A stretch of 63,334 nucleotides of DNA from NCBI GenBank assembly GCA_034669505.1, contig JAXDNJ010000037.1:1-63334 (forward strand), read 5' to 3'. A program made the translations under genes and the position numbers. The notes below the pieces were generated by a model. It saw nothing but the letters and a program-made list of their open reading frames with translations, was not told where the DNA came from and did not search any database. This DNA comes from JAFASC01 sp034669505. Its GTDB lineage: Bacteria > Pseudomonadota > Alphaproteobacteria > Rhizobiales > Beijerinckiaceae. Each line of letters opens with the position of its first letter. Position 1 is the first letter of the stretch. Positions 33,280 to 42,732 of this stretch are shown in pieces.

Positions 33280-34053
33280 TCAGCGATGTTTGAAATTGGG
33301 AGGCCGCTTTTCCACGAACGCAATCATCCCTTCCTTCTGGTCTTCCAGTGCGAACATGGAATGGAAGACGCGTCGCTCGAAGCGGATACCTTCGGCAAGC
33401 GTCGTCTCGTAGGCGCGATTGATGCTTTCCTTCGTCATCATTACAACCGGCAGCGACATGGCGGCGATCGTGTTCGCCGTCTTCAGCGCCTCGTCCATCA
33501 GCTGATCGGCGGGGACGACGCGCGCGACAAGCCCTGAGCGTTCCGCCTCAGCGGCGTCCATCATCCTGCCGGTCAGGCACATGTCCATCGCTTTCGCCTT
33601 GCCGACGAAGCGCGTCAGGCGTTGCGTGCCGCCGACACCCGGCATCACGCCGAGCTTGATCTCCGGCTGGCCGAATTTCGCATTATCCGCCGCAATGATG
33701 ATGTCGCACATCATTGCCAGTTCGCAGCCGCCGCCAAGCGCAAAACCGGCAACGGCGGCGACGATGGGTTTGCGCGTGCGCGACACGCGCTCCCAGCTTG
33801 CGATGAAATCGTCGAGATACGCATCGGCGTAAGTCTTCGCTTGCATTTCCTTGATGTCGGCCCCGGCCGCGAACGCTTTCCGCGAACCGGTGATGATCAT
33901 GCAGCCGATATTCTTCTCACGCTCGAATTCGTCGAGGGCGGCGCCGAGCTCATTGATCAGGGCGGAATTCAGCGCGTTGAGCGCACTCGGGCGATTAAGC
34001 CGGACGAGCCCAACCTTATCATGCGCCTCGACCTCGATGTTCGCGTAGCCCAT
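33280..34053 (-). CDS. Enoyl-CoA hydratase
   Basis: 257 residues of the crotonase fold. The oxyanion hole region AFAAGADIKEMQ and ALGGGCELAMMCDIIIAADN are intact. The catalytic Glu pair is present in GCELAMMCD and in QPEIKLGVMPGVGGTQRL. It closely matches short-chain enoyl-CoA hydratases (FadB1/EchA-type) that hydrate crotonyl-CoA in fatty-acid or polyhydroxyalkanoate metabolism. The gene ends in the perfect bidirectional terminator shared with cysK on its upstream side and is followed by the DapA-family gene after 9 bases. Confidence 0.94.
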   Translation of the reverse strand: MGYANIEVEAHDKVGLVRLNRPSALNALNSALINELGAALDEFEREKNIGCMIITGSRKAFAAGADIKEMQAKTYADAYLDDFIASWERVSRTRKPIVAAVAGFALGGGCELAMMCDIIIAADNAKFGQPEIKLGVMPGVGGTQRLTRFVGKAKAMDMCLTGRMMDAAEAERSGLVARVVPADQLMDEALKTANTIAAMSLPVVMMTKESINRAYETTLAEGIRFERRVFHSMFALEDQKEGMIAFVEKRPPNFKHR

Positions 34054-34096
34054 CCGCGCCCTCCTGTGGAGGCTCTACCGAAGCCCGGCACAAATG

Positions 34097-34123
34097 AAAA
34101 GGGCCGCGGATCGCGGCCCTTTT
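34097..34123. terminator. Perfect intrinsic terminator after cysK
   Basis: AAAAGGGCCGCG (34097-34108), loop of three, CGCGGCCCTTTT (34112-34123). The stem has a T-run on both sides, so it can work on either strand. On the minus strand it follows the cysK stop by 29 bases and precedes the enoyl-CoA hydratase gene, separating the two transcripts. Confidence 0.9.
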
Positions 34124-34152
34124 CGGCGCACCAGAAGCGCGCGCGGTCCGAA

Positions 34153-35142
34153 TTACAGGCCGTCGAACAGCGCTGTCGAGAGGTAGCGCTCGGCGAAGGA
34201 GGGAATGATGATGACTATGTTCTTCCCCGCCATTCCGTCACGCGCCCCAACTTTCAGCGCCGCGGCGACTGCGGCGCCCGAAGAAATGCCAACCGGGATG
34301 CCCTCGAGCCGCGCGACCTGACGCGCCATGTCAAGCGACGTCTGGCTATCGATCTGCACGATCTCGTCGATGACGGACGTGTCGAGAACCCCTGGCACGA
34401 AGCCGGCACCGATCCCTTGGATCTTGTGCGGCCCCGGCGGGCCGCCGGAGAGAACGTGCGATTCCACAGGCTCGACCGCGACCATCTTCAGCCCCGGCCG
34501 GCGCGGCTTCAGCACCTGCCCGGCACCGGTGATCGTGCCACCCGTGCCGATACCGGAGACGATGACGTCGACTTCGCCCTGCGTGTCGTTCCAGATTTCC
34601 TCGGCCGTCGTGCGGCGATGGATTTCCGGATTGGCGGGATTTTCGAATTGCTGCGGCATGATCGCGCCGGGTGTCGCATCGATGATCTCCTGCGCCTTGC
34701 CGATCGCGCCTTTCATGCCGAGCGGGCCGGGTGTCAGTTCGAGCTGGGCGCCGAGCAGCGCCAGCATCTTGCGGCGCTCGATCGACATCGTTTCCGGCAT
34801 GACCAGGATCAGCTTATAGCCGCGCGCCGCTGCGACGAAAGCGAGCGCGATCCCAGTATTGCCCGAAGTCGGTTCGACCAGCGTCGTCTTGCCGGGCGTG
34901 ATCTTGCCCGAGGCCTCCATCGCATCGACCATGCTGACGCCGATGCGGTCCTTGACGCTGGCGATCGGGTTGAAGAATTCTAGCTTCGCTAGGAGATTGG
35001 CGCGAATATTGTGCTCCTTGGCGATACGATCGAGGCGCACGATCGGTGTGTCGCCGATCGTGTCGGTTATGGAAGCGTAGATGCGGCCGCGGCCGGGGGT
35101 GTGGACCGGCGGCGCCTCCTTTTTCAGGGCTGGTTGGGCCAT
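34153..35142 (-). CDS. cysK: Cysteine synthase A
   Basis: 329-residue PLP enzyme that makes L-cysteine from O-acetylserine and sulfide. It has the Schiff-base Lys in NPIASVKDRIG (K64), the TSGNTGIAL substrate loop and the GTGGTITG phosphate-binding loop. The ATG at 35142 is preferred because AGGAG lies 6 bases upstream; an in-frame ATG at 35148 would overlap the Shine-Dalgarno sequence. It has its own strong terminator, and the upstream 240 bases carry its promoter. It stands alone, without cysE. Confidence 0.96.
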   Translation of the reverse strand: MAQPALKKEAPPVHTPGRGRIYASITDTIGDTPIVRLDRIAKEHNIRANLLAKLEFFNPIASVKDRIGVSMVDAMEASGKITPGKTTLVEPTSGNTGIALAFVAAARGYKLILVMPETMSIERRKMLALLGAQLELTPGPLGMKGAIGKAQEIIDATPGAIMPQQFENPANPEIHRRTTAEEIWNDTQGEVDVIVSGIGTGGTITGAGQVLKPRRPGLKMVAVEPVESHVLSGGPPGPHKIQGIGAGFVPGVLDTSVIDEIVQIDSQTSLDMARQVARLEGIPVGISSGAAVAAALKVGARDGMAGKNIVIIIPSFAERYLSTALFDGL

Positions 35143-35390
35143 GGACATCTCCTCTCGATGTGACGCTCGGAGGGGACACTAGGTCGGCGCGCGCGGCTTG
35201 TCGATGAAAGGAAAGCATCGTTCGGCGGGCCTGCCGGAGAAGGATTTCGCACCAGACGTGGCAGTCTGGCGGGGCGCAGATTTCCGCGTCTGCGAGGCGC
35301 TTGCCAATGGCTGAGGGGCTTCGACTATATTTCTCGGAGCCGCGGCCGGCATTCGCCACGATCCCACCACGTAATTTGGAGCTTTGTCCG

Positions 35391-36353
35391 ATGAGTTTTC
35401 TTGTCCAGCTTCCGGGAGACGAATATCCCCGCGAACCGATCCCCCCGCTAAGCGCAGGCGGCTTCGACATTGCAAATGCGCGCGTCGCAGGATGGCTTGC
35501 ACAACTCGTCTATGAGGACGAACCGGAAAAGATCGCTTCAATATTGCGGGCTTGGCAGCTGCAGCTCGTTGCCAGCTTCAATCCACTTGCGACAAGCATC
35601 CTGCCGATGCCGAAGACGCGAGGACTCGTTGTCGAAGGTCAAGGTGTGCACTTGGTCGTATTTGCAGGAACCGACCCTTTGGTCCTCGCCAATTGGGTGA
35701 GCGACTTCGATTTCCCGCTTCGTCCCAATGGAACTCATGAAGGCTTCGCGCAAGCGCTCGAGGCGGCCTTTCAGCAGGTCACAGCCGCGCTGCCTGCTGC
35801 TACGACCAGTCCGAGACTATGGTTTGTCGGCCATAGCCTGGGTGCCGCGCTTGCGGTTCTTTGCGCAAAACGCGTCAATGACGAGATCGGGATACGAGCC
35901 GAAGCCATCTATACATTCGGCATGCCGCGCGCCGGCAATACCGCCTTTTTTGCTGATTATGAGCCCATTCTCGGCGAGCGAACCTTTCGTCTTGTCCACG
36001 GTGACGACGTAGTTCCCAGTGTTCCACCCTCCAACTTGCCCCACGGATTGAATTTCCGGCATGTCGGGCGGCTCTTGCAATGCGCACGGTTCGGTACGTT
36101 CGATGCTGCATTCCTGGCCAGGGCGCCAAACGATTTGCCGGCTTTCATGACCACTCTCGTCACCGGCTTTAAGGATGCTCTGCGTGGAATGCTTTCAGGT
36201 GGCCTGGCACCGGAAATCCGCCGAGACGCGGTCGGAGAAGGGTTACGTATCCTTCCTCCTGGGATCGGCGATCACCTGCCGGAGCGGTACCTAAGGGCCC
36301 TGGGCGTGCCGCCGGTCCTGAGCTCCAACAGCGGCCCCAGTAATCAACACTGA
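35391..36353 (+). CDS. Class 3 lipase family protein
   Basis: 320 residues of alpha/beta-hydrolase fold. The nucleophile elbow is GHSLG (S149) in LWFVGHSLGAALAVLCAKRV, followed by the typical YTFGMPRAGN and a late DDVVPSVPP and His segment that would complete the triad. No signal peptide is seen from the ATG at 35391, so the protein is probably cytosolic or membrane-peripheral. Base composition is lower in GC than the neighbours, which suggests acquisition. The stop overlaps the yjbQ start by one base, an unexpected coupling. The substrate is unknown. Confidence 0.9.
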   Translation: MSFLVQLPGDEYPREPIPPLSAGGFDIANARVAGWLAQLVYEDEPEKIASILRAWQLQLVASFNPLATSILPMPKTRGLVVEGQGVHLVVFAGTDPLVLANWVSDFDFPLRPNGTHEGFAQALEAAFQQVTAALPAATTSPRLWFVGHSLGAALAVLCAKRVNDEIGIRAEAIYTFGMPRAGNTAFFADYEPILGERTFRLVHGDDVVPSVPPSNLPHGLNFRHVGRLLQCARFGTFDAAFLARAPNDLPAFMTTLVTGFKDALRGMLSGGLAPEIRRDAVGEGLRILPPGIGDHLPERYLRALGVPPVLSSNSGPSNQH

Positions 36354-36793
36354 TGCGGCAGTTCCAGCACAAATTGACGATCGAGACGTCGGGGCGCGGT
36401 TTCATTGAGGTCACGAATAAAGTGCGTGGCTTCCTCGCCGCGAATCCCTGTCAAACCGGACTTATGACGATCTTCTGCCGGCACACCTCGGCCTCGCTTC
36501 TCATCCAGGAGAATGCCGACCCTTCGGTGCGCTCGGATTTGGAAGCTTATTTCGAACGGATCGCACCGGAATCGTCGATCTACGAACACGACGCCGAAGG
36601 TCCCGACGATATGCCGGCGCATATCCGCACCGCGTTGACGCAGACGCATCTCGCGGTTCCGGTCGTCAATGGCGAACTCGCGCTCGGAATCTGGCAGGGC
36701 ATTTATCTGTTCGAGCACCGCGGCGCACCGCATAGGCGCGAACTCGTGCTGCATATCATTGCGAATGAGATGACTGAGCACGTTTGCTCGTGA
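36353..36793 (+). CDS. yjbQ: YjbQ family protein (UPF0047)
   Basis: 146 residues. The conserved HTSASLLIQENADPSVRSD and WQGIYLFEHRG segments, with His-rich metal-like positions, define the UPF0047/secondary thiamine-phosphate synthase family. YjbQ of E. coli shows weak thiamine phosphate synthase activity, but its physiological role is unclear. The ATG overlaps the lipase stop by one base and the stop overlaps the next gene's GTG, so it sits inside a translationally coupled set. Confidence 0.92.
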   Translation: MRQFQHKLTIETSGRGFIEVTNKVRGFLAANPCQTGLMTIFCRHTSASLLIQENADPSVRSDLEAYFERIAPESSIYEHDAEGPDDMPAHIRTALTQTHLAVPVVNGELALGIWQGIYLFEHRGAPHRRELVLHIIANEMTEHVCS

Positions 36794-37734
36794 AGCATTA
36801 TCATGTGCCATCACTCGCAACGATCCGTGCCGGCGGAAAGCGCGCCGTCGCTGCGGCACTGTCGATTATAGAGACCGCGCGCGGCACGGCAGAACTCGCG
36901 GCGCTGCTCGATCATGCGGTTGCGTCGGCGCGCGCGCATGTGACCGGCCTCACCGGACCGCCCGGCGTCGGCAAATCGACGCTGACCAACGCATTGCTGC
37001 GCGAGTGGCGCGAGGCGGGCGAGAGCGTCGCGGTGATCGCCGTCGATCCGTCATCGCGGGTGAGTGGCGGCGCGCTGCTGGGCGATCGCGCCCGCATCAC
37101 CAGCGATCCAAGCGACGCGGGCGTCTTCATCCGCTCAATGGCGGCGCGCGACCGGCTCGGCGGCCTCTCGGACGAGACGATCGCCGGCGTGGCGCTTTTG
37201 CGGGCGCTTTACGATCGCCTGCTGCTCGAGAGCGTCGGCATCGGACAGTCGGAGGCCGACATCATTCTTGTCGCCGATACGGTCGTGCTCTGCGTGCAGC
37301 CGGCCTCCGGCGACAGCCTGCAATTCATGAAGGCCGGCATCATGGAATTGCCGGACGTCGTCGCCGTCACGAAGGCGGATATTGGCGCCGCGGCGGCACG
37401 CGCGAAGGGCGAAGCCGAAGGCGCGCTGACGCTGTTCAGCCGTGAAGAGGGCGGCTGGCAGCCGCCGGTCGTGCTTGTGTCGGCGGCGCGCGGTGAGGGC
37501 TTGGCAGAGTTGGGCGAGGCTATCGCCCGCCACCGCCGCTTTCTAAGCCAGGCGAGTCGCCTTCCGACGCGGCGCGCGCGCCAGCAGGAGATGTGGATCC
37601 AAGCAAGTATTCGCGCGCGCTTCGGCGCCGCCGGTCTGGTCGCCGCGCTGCAGCTTAGGGCCGACGGCGGTCCGTTCGCACAGGAACTTGAGATCGCGAC
37701 CGAACTTGAACGGCGGCTTGGGCTCGCGACGTAG
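36790..37734 (+). CDS. meaB: Methylmalonyl-CoA mutase-associated GTPase MeaB
   Basis: 314-residue G3E P-loop GTPase. The motif GPPGVGKST (about 56-64) and the following VIAVDPSSRVSGGALLGDRA and ETIAGVALLRALYDR block match MeaB/ArgK. It protects and reactivates methylmalonyl-CoA mutase. The GTG at 36790 overlaps the yjbQ stop (GTGA); a TTG at 36784 would add two residues. No mutase gene is in the window, so its partner must be elsewhere. Confidence 0.94.
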   Translation: MKHYHVPSLATIRAGGKRAVAAALSIIETARGTAELAALLDHAVASARAHVTGLTGPPGVGKSTLTNALLREWREAGESVAVIAVDPSSRVSGGALLGDRARITSDPSDAGVFIRSMAARDRLGGLSDETIAGVALLRALYDRLLLESVGIGQSEADIILVADTVVLCVQPASGDSLQFMKAGIMELPDVVAVTKADIGAAAARAKGEAEGALTLFSREEGGWQPPVVLVSAARGEGLAELGEAIARHRRFLSQASRLPTRRARQQEMWIQASIRARFGAAGLVAALQLRADGGPFAQELEIATELERRLGLAT

Positions 37735-37761
37735 TCGCGAGCCGCGCTCCGACGCGGGCGT

Positions 37762-38334
37762 CTAACCGTGAAGCCCGCGATAACGGCCGTGCGCCCGGTG
37801 ATAGCGGTAGTGGACTCGGGCGTGACGATAGTATCGGCCGGGAGGCGTCGCGGCGACGTAGTCGAGCCGGATGCCTTCGATGCCCGCGGCGACGTTCACA
37901 CCGCTTTGGCCGTGCACCGAGAGCGGCTGCAGGCTGGTGGTCAGTCCATTGCCGCCGGTCAGGAGGGCAGCGCCGCCGCCGATGCCAAGGGTCGCGGCTG
38001 CGCCGACGCCACCATACCCGCCGGAGAGAGCGCCCGGCCCCATGATGGCGGTCGGGGCGAGAACCGCCCAATCGATATCGCCTGGGCCAGTGACGCCGAG
38101 ATCCAGGCCGTAACGCGTGACGGTTCCAACGTACCGTTCGATCGGCCCGGGTGCACTCGGCGTGAAGGTGCAATCGAGCGCGCGGGCGGAGGTCACGACC
38201 ATGCCTGCCCCCGGCGCCACGGCACAATGCAAGAAGCCGGCGCGCGCCGGGGCTTGCGCGGATGCAGGCGCGGCAAGGGCGGTCATTGCCGCCAGTGCCA
38301 CCCCTGAAAGGACGGCAGTAGATTGAGCTTTCAT
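37762..38334 (-). CDS. DUF992 exported protein
   Basis: 190 residues with a signal peptide (cleavage after ASAQA, about 27) and a DUF992 domain. The domain has one Cys pair (HCAVAPGAGMVV and LDCTFTP) that may form a disulfide, and glycine-rich strands. The C-terminal tail is Arg/His/Tyr-rich (RYYRHARVHYRYHRAHGR). DUF992 proteins are small periplasmic proteins of unknown function found mainly in Hyphomicrobiales. Further in-frame codons upstream of 38334 lack homology and read into the opposite gene. Confidence 0.92.
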   Translation of the reverse strand: MKAQSTAVLSGVALAAMTALAAPASAQAPARAGFLHCAVAPGAGMVVTSARALDCTFTPSAPGPIERYVGTVTRYGLDLGVTGPGDIDWAVLAPTAIMGPGALSGGYGGVGAAATLGIGGGAALLTGGNGLTTSLQPLSVHGQSGVNVAAGIEGIRLDYVAATPPGRYYRHARVHYRYHRAHGRYRGLHG

Positions 38335-38581
38335 GATGCTACTTTCTCTTGATGCGCCGAGCGCGTGGGCCCGGCTCGGCCCCGGCGGCACAATCCCTGG
38401 GAAAGCGACGGAAATGCGGCTTTGAAGAGCTCTTGCTCCATTCCGAGACAGCGGCACACAGCCCGCCAGTAACCCCCCCGCAAGCTTAAGGCCCGATAAC
38501 TTTTTTGACGAGAATTGCGCGCTTCTGCGTGGCCCGTGCGCCACGGCGTGCACCTCCCATTCACACGTGCGCGGGTCGCGT

Positions 38582-39829
38582 ATGGGTCGGTCGCGGATCG
38601 GTTGGGCGTTGGGCGTGGTGGCGCCGTGGTGCCTCGGGATCGGCTTCGTCGTCTCAGTGACGGCGGACGCCGGCCAGGACGTGGTGAGCGGCGCTTCGCT
38701 GGCTCCGATCGTTGCCCGAGCCGCTTCGCAGCCGGCCGATCTCGTTCCGCGCGGCGATATTCTCGCCGGTGATCTTGGCGTGTTCGGCTCCGGGCGCGGC
38801 ATCCTGCGCGAAGCGCGGCTGGCAATCGGCGCCCCCGAAGATTTCAGCGCTGTCCCCGATGAAATCGCGCCGCGCGGCGACCTCAAGCTCCAATCGCGCC
38901 ACTTCCCCATCGTTGACCGCGTGCATAAGGGCGATCCGGCCGTGCGGCTGCGCCCGACCTTCGATGCCAAGCTGCGTGGCCCGAATGGGCTCGCGGCCTA
39001 CAGGGCGGGCATGCTCGTCTTTCGCCACGACGAGACGTCGCCTGCTTCGAGCTTCGAGCCCGCGGACGGCGAGTTGCAGGGCCCCGATGCGGTGGCGAGC
39101 TTCGAGCCCTGGGCCGAGGGCGACAGCCCGACGACGCAACGCAGCCGCGCCGACGCCTCCCCAGCTCAAGGCGGCTCCGCCTTCACGGTGCGGCCGGCCG
39201 CCATTGCCGAGCGGCTGCTGCAGGGGGCCACTCCGCGGGTCGCCCGCGCGGTCGCACTCGGGTCGGCAACGCCGGCCCCGGCCGACGCCACCCCGGTTGA
39301 AATCGTTGCCCTGCCCGGCACGCCGCGAGTCGGGACCGTCGCCAAGAATTCGGCTGGCACGACGCAAGTTCCGCGCACAATTGATCGCCCCGATTACGCG
39401 TCGCTGATCGATCAGGACAAAGCCGGACGCGAGAAGAAGTGTCTTGCCGAGGCGATCTATTTCGAGGCGCGCAGTGAGCCCGAGGAAGGCCAGGCGGCCG
39501 TCGCCCAGGTGGTGCTCAACCGTGTCTCGAGCGGGCTTTATCCGGCGAGCGTCTGCGGCGTCGTCTACCAGAACCGCCACCGCTGGCATGCCTGCCAATT
39601 CTCCTTCGCCTGCGAAGGCAAATCGCTGCGCATCGGCGATCAGGAGTCCTGGGCGACGGCGACACGGATCGCTGACGCGGTGATGGACGGCAAGACCTAT
39701 CTGGCCGATGTCGGCGGATCGACCCACTATCATGCCAATTACGTGCGGCCGCGCTGGGCCAAGCGGCTCAAGAAGATGGACGTGATTGGTCACCACATCT
39801 TCTATACTTTGCGGCCGGGCCAGACCTGA
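38582..39829 (+). CDS. SleB/CwlJ-type cell wall hydrolase
   Basis: 415 residues. An N-terminal hydrophobic signal/anchor (about 6-26) is followed by a long low-complexity Ala/Pro-rich region (60-270). The C-terminal hydrolase_2 domain has AEAIYFEARSEPEEGQAAVA, with the catalytic Glu, and NRHRWHACQFSFACEGK. In Bacillus spore germination this fold is a lytic transglycosylase; in this non-sporulating group it acts on peptidoglycan remodelling. The ATG at 38582 is used; an in-frame GTG at 38567 is possible. It is divergent from the DUF992 gene. Confidence 0.92.
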   Translation: MGRSRIGWALGVVAPWCLGIGFVVSVTADAGQDVVSGASLAPIVARAASQPADLVPRGDILAGDLGVFGSGRGILREARLAIGAPEDFSAVPDEIAPRGDLKLQSRHFPIVDRVHKGDPAVRLRPTFDAKLRGPNGLAAYRAGMLVFRHDETSPASSFEPADGELQGPDAVASFEPWAEGDSPTTQRSRADASPAQGGSAFTVRPAAIAERLLQGATPRVARAVALGSATPAPADATPVEIVALPGTPRVGTVAKNSAGTTQVPRTIDRPDYASLIDQDKAGREKKCLAEAIYFEARSEPEEGQAAVAQVVLNRVSSGLYPASVCGVVYQNRHRWHACQFSFACEGKSLRIGDQESWATATRIADAVMDGKTYLADVGGSTHYHANYVRPRWAKRLKKMDVIGHHIFYTLRPGQT

Positions 39830-39877
39830 CCCGAGTTCACTCACGAAGAGGTGGGCCTGCGGCATTAGTTCTCCTGG

Positions 39878-39896
39878 CCCCGGCGCCTTGCCGGGG
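39878..39896 (+). terminator. Strong GC hairpin after the SleB gene
   Basis: CCCCGGC, loop GCCTT, GCCGGGG, a perfect 7-bp GC stem 48 bases after the stop. No U-tract follows, so it is only a possible terminator for the SleB-type gene. Confidence 0.35.
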
Positions 39897-39990
39897 CGGC
39901 CCAAATTGGCCATGTTCGTCCGGCAATTGGCCACTCGGCCGGGCTCCCGCGGCTCTCTGGAATTTGCTCCCCGTGATTGCACCCAAGCTT

Positions 39991-41769
39991 ATGCGCCTTA
40001 ACGGCTTCGGCCGACCGCTCGCCGTCGCCGCCGCGGGCGCCCTCCTCCTGACCGGTCTCGGGTTCGACCAATCGGCTAGCGCGCGAGCGCGCGACAATCT
40101 CGCGATCGCGACCCCGTTCGAGGTCGGGGACAGTCCCGCCGGCAATTACCTTGCGGCCCTGATCGCCGGAGCGGAGCGCGATACGCTTGCGGCCGCCACA
40201 TTCTTCCGCGAAACGCTGCGCTACGATCCGCGCAACCCCGAATTGATCGAGCGTGCCTTTGTTGCATCCCTGGCCAACGGCAACATGCCTGACGCGTTCG
40301 GGCTCTCCGAACGGCTGCTGCAGCGCGACGCGAACAACGGTCTTGCGCACCTCGCGCTCGGCATCCGCGCCATCAAGCAGCACCAGTATTCCGGTGCTCG
40401 CACCAGCCTCTCGAAGGGCGGTGCGGGGCGCCAGCGCGACGTCACGGCAACGCTGCTCACGGCATGGTCTTATGCCGGCGGCGGCGATTACAAGCGCGCG
40501 CTGGCGCAGGTCGACAAGCTCAAAGATGAAGGCTTCGGCACTTTCCGCGATTATCACGCGGCGTTGATCGCCGATCTCGCCAACAATGTCGCGGAGGCCA
40601 CGAAGCGCTTCCAATCCGCCTACAATGGCGAAAAGAGCACACTGAGGCTGGTTGACGCTTACGCCAGGTTCCAGGACCGTCACGGACATCGCGACGAGGC
40701 GATCCGCGCTTATGAAGGTTTCGACCAGATCCTGCCGCGTCACCCCCTGGTGACGGCCGCGCTTGCAGACCTTCGTGCCGGTAAGCCCCTTGAACCGCTG
40801 ATTCGCAATGCCGACCAGGGCGCGGCGGAGGTTCTCTACGGTCTCGGCGCCGTCGGCGGGCGTCAGGGTGATGAACTGGCGGCGATCGTCTACCTGCGCC
40901 TATCGCTTTTCCTGGCTCCGAAGAACGGCCTTGCCACGGTGACGCTGGCCGACATTTTCGAGCGGCTGAAGCAATATGAGCAGGCGATCGAAGTCTACGA
41001 CAGTGTCGGCGACGACAGTCCGCTTCGCGTCAACGCCGACATCCAGACGGCGCTCCTCTTGGAGACGCTGGGTAAGACCGAAGAGGCGCAAAAGCGCCTG
41101 CAGGATATCGTCAGCGAACGCCCGAAAAACGAAGAAGCCCTGACAGCGCTCGGCAATCTGCAGCGCTCGCGAAAGCAGTTCGGGGAAGCGGCGGCGACGT
41201 ATACGAAGGCGCTCGAGCTTTCGACGAAGCCGGAAAAGAGCCTCTGGTCGCTCTATTATTATCGCGGCATCGCCTACGAACGGCAGAAGCAATGGCCGAA
41301 GGCGGAAGCCGATTTCAAGAAGGCGCTCGATCTGTTTCCGGATCAGCCGCTAGTCCTGAACTATCTCGGCTATTCCTGGATCGATCAGGGCATCAATCTC
41401 GACGAAGCCTTCAAGATGCTCCGCCGCGCCGTCGAATTGCGGCCGACCGACGGCTATGTCGTCGACAGCCTCGGTTGGGCGCATTACAAGCTCGGTCAAT
41501 ACGATCAGGCAGTCAAAGAGCTCGAACGCGCGATCGAGCTCAAATCGTCGGACCCGGTCATCAACGACCATCTCGGGGATGCTTTTTGGCGGGTCGGCCG
41601 CAAGCTCGAAGCGCATTTCCAGTGGAATCATGCGCGGGACCTGAAACCCGAACCGGAAGATCTCGAGCGCATCGTCAAGAAGATCGATAGCGGCTTGCCC
41701 GACGACGACAAGCCGGCCGCGGCCGAGGCTGAGCCGAAAAAAGCAACCGAATCGAAGAATGGGGGGTGA
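39991..41769 (+). CDS. Exported tetratricopeptide repeat protein
   Basis: 592 residues with an N-terminal signal peptide (about 1-33, ending ASARA) and at least ten TPR-like helix pairs spread to the C-terminus. Clear repeats are LWSLYYYRGIAYERQKQWPK and the two following ones ending NYLGYSWIDQGINLDEAFKM and DSLGWAHYKLGQYDQAVKEL. TPR arrays mediate protein interactions; the protein is probably periplasmic and of unknown partners. A TTG at 39964 is an alternative start. The ispE gene follows after 30 bases, in the order seen in many alphaproteobacteria. Confidence 0.92.
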   Translation: MRLNGFGRPLAVAAAGALLLTGLGFDQSASARARDNLAIATPFEVGDSPAGNYLAALIAGAERDTLAAATFFRETLRYDPRNPELIERAFVASLANGNMPDAFGLSERLLQRDANNGLAHLALGIRAIKQHQYSGARTSLSKGGAGRQRDVTATLLTAWSYAGGGDYKRALAQVDKLKDEGFGTFRDYHAALIADLANNVAEATKRFQSAYNGEKSTLRLVDAYARFQDRHGHRDEAIRAYEGFDQILPRHPLVTAALADLRAGKPLEPLIRNADQGAAEVLYGLGAVGGRQGDELAAIVYLRLSLFLAPKNGLATVTLADIFERLKQYEQAIEVYDSVGDDSPLRVNADIQTALLLETLGKTEEAQKRLQDIVSERPKNEEALTALGNLQRSRKQFGEAAATYTKALELSTKPEKSLWSLYYYRGIAYERQKQWPKAEADFKKALDLFPDQPLVLNYLGYSWIDQGINLDEAFKMLRRAVELRPTDGYVVDSLGWAHYKLGQYDQAVKELERAIELKSSDPVINDHLGDAFWRVGRKLEAHFQWNHARDLKPEPEDLERIVKKIDSGLPDDDKPAAAEAEPKKATESKNGG

Positions 41770-41799
41770 GCGCGCTCTGCGCTCAATCCGCGCTGCCTG

Positions 41800-42666
41800 A
41801 TGCTGACGGCGCGTGCGCCCGCAAAGATCAATTTGACGCTGCACGTCCTCGGACGTCGGCCTGACGGCTATCACGATCTTGAAAGTCTCGTCGCCTTCGC
41901 CGGGATTGGGGATGCGCTGACGTTCGAGCCCGGCAAAGAACTCGCCCTGACACTCTCCGGCCCGCGCGCCGCTGGGCTCGACGCGAGTGCCGAGAATCTC
42001 GTTCTCCGCGCGGTCCGTGAGCTTGCCAGACGCATCGATGGCCTGCGCCTCGGGAGCTTCCATCTCACGAAATGCTTGCCGGTGGCCTCGGGAATTGGCG
42101 GCGGCTCGTCCGATGCCGCCGCGGCGCTTCGGCTCATCGCGCAATACAACGGCCTCGCGACCACCGACGAGCGGGTCGCCGAGGCTGCTCGTGGGACCGG
42201 CGCCGACGTTCCCGTTTGCCTCGAACCGCGTGCCCGCATGATGAGCGGTTTGGGGGAGCGGCTTGGCGACCCGCTGACGCCGGAGCCGCTTTTCGCGGTG
42301 CTGGTCAATCCGGCCGTGGCGGTGGAAACGCGCGCGGTGTTTTCGCGTCTCAGTTTGCAGCCGGGCGACGGCACCGGCTCCCCGCCGCATCCGCGGATTC
42401 CGACGGCGGCCGACCGGCCTGCCCTGCTCTCGATCCTGAAAAAGACGCGCAACGACCTCGAAGATGCCGCTTGCAGCATCGCGCCCGTTATTGTCGATGT
42501 TCTGGCGGTGCTCGGAGCCGCAAAGGGGAGCCGCCTCGTGCGCATGTCGGGCTCGGGCGCGACTTGCTTCGCGCTGTTTGAGGATCGCCGGCCCGCTGTA
42601 CGCGCTGCACGCGCGATCCGCCGCGATCATCCCGGCTGGTGGGTCAAACCGACCGTGCTGCGGTAG
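41800..42666 (+). CDS. ispE: 4-diphosphocytidyl-2-C-methyl-D-erythritol kinase
   Basis: 288-residue GHMP kinase that phosphorylates CDP-ME in the non-mevalonate isoprenoid pathway. It has the N-terminal APAKINLTLHVLGRRPDGYH motif, the ATP-binding loop PVASGIGGGSSDAAAALRL and the C-terminal GSGATCFALF segment. The ATG is at the canonical N-terminus. It follows the TPR gene by 30 bases. The rhamnose operon starts 66 bases downstream. Confidence 0.96.
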   Translation: MLTARAPAKINLTLHVLGRRPDGYHDLESLVAFAGIGDALTFEPGKELALTLSGPRAAGLDASAENLVLRAVRELARRIDGLRLGSFHLTKCLPVASGIGGGSSDAAAALRLIAQYNGLATTDERVAEAARGTGADVPVCLEPRARMMSGLGERLGDPLTPEPLFAVLVNPAVAVETRAVFSRLSLQPGDGTGSPPHPRIPTAADRPALLSILKKTRNDLEDAACSIAPVIVDVLAVLGAAKGSRLVRMSGSGATCFALFEDRRPAVRAARAIRRDHPGWWVKPTVLR

Positions 42667-42732
42667 GCGATTGGCTCCCGCCATCTGCCTCTGCTACACG
42701 GGCGGCGAACAGGAAAGAACGAAGCTTAAAAT

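Noticed and set aside
33622..34983. 453-codon plus-strand open frame
   Set aside because: It is antisense to the enoyl-CoA hydratase and cysK, spans their terminator and has no known motif.
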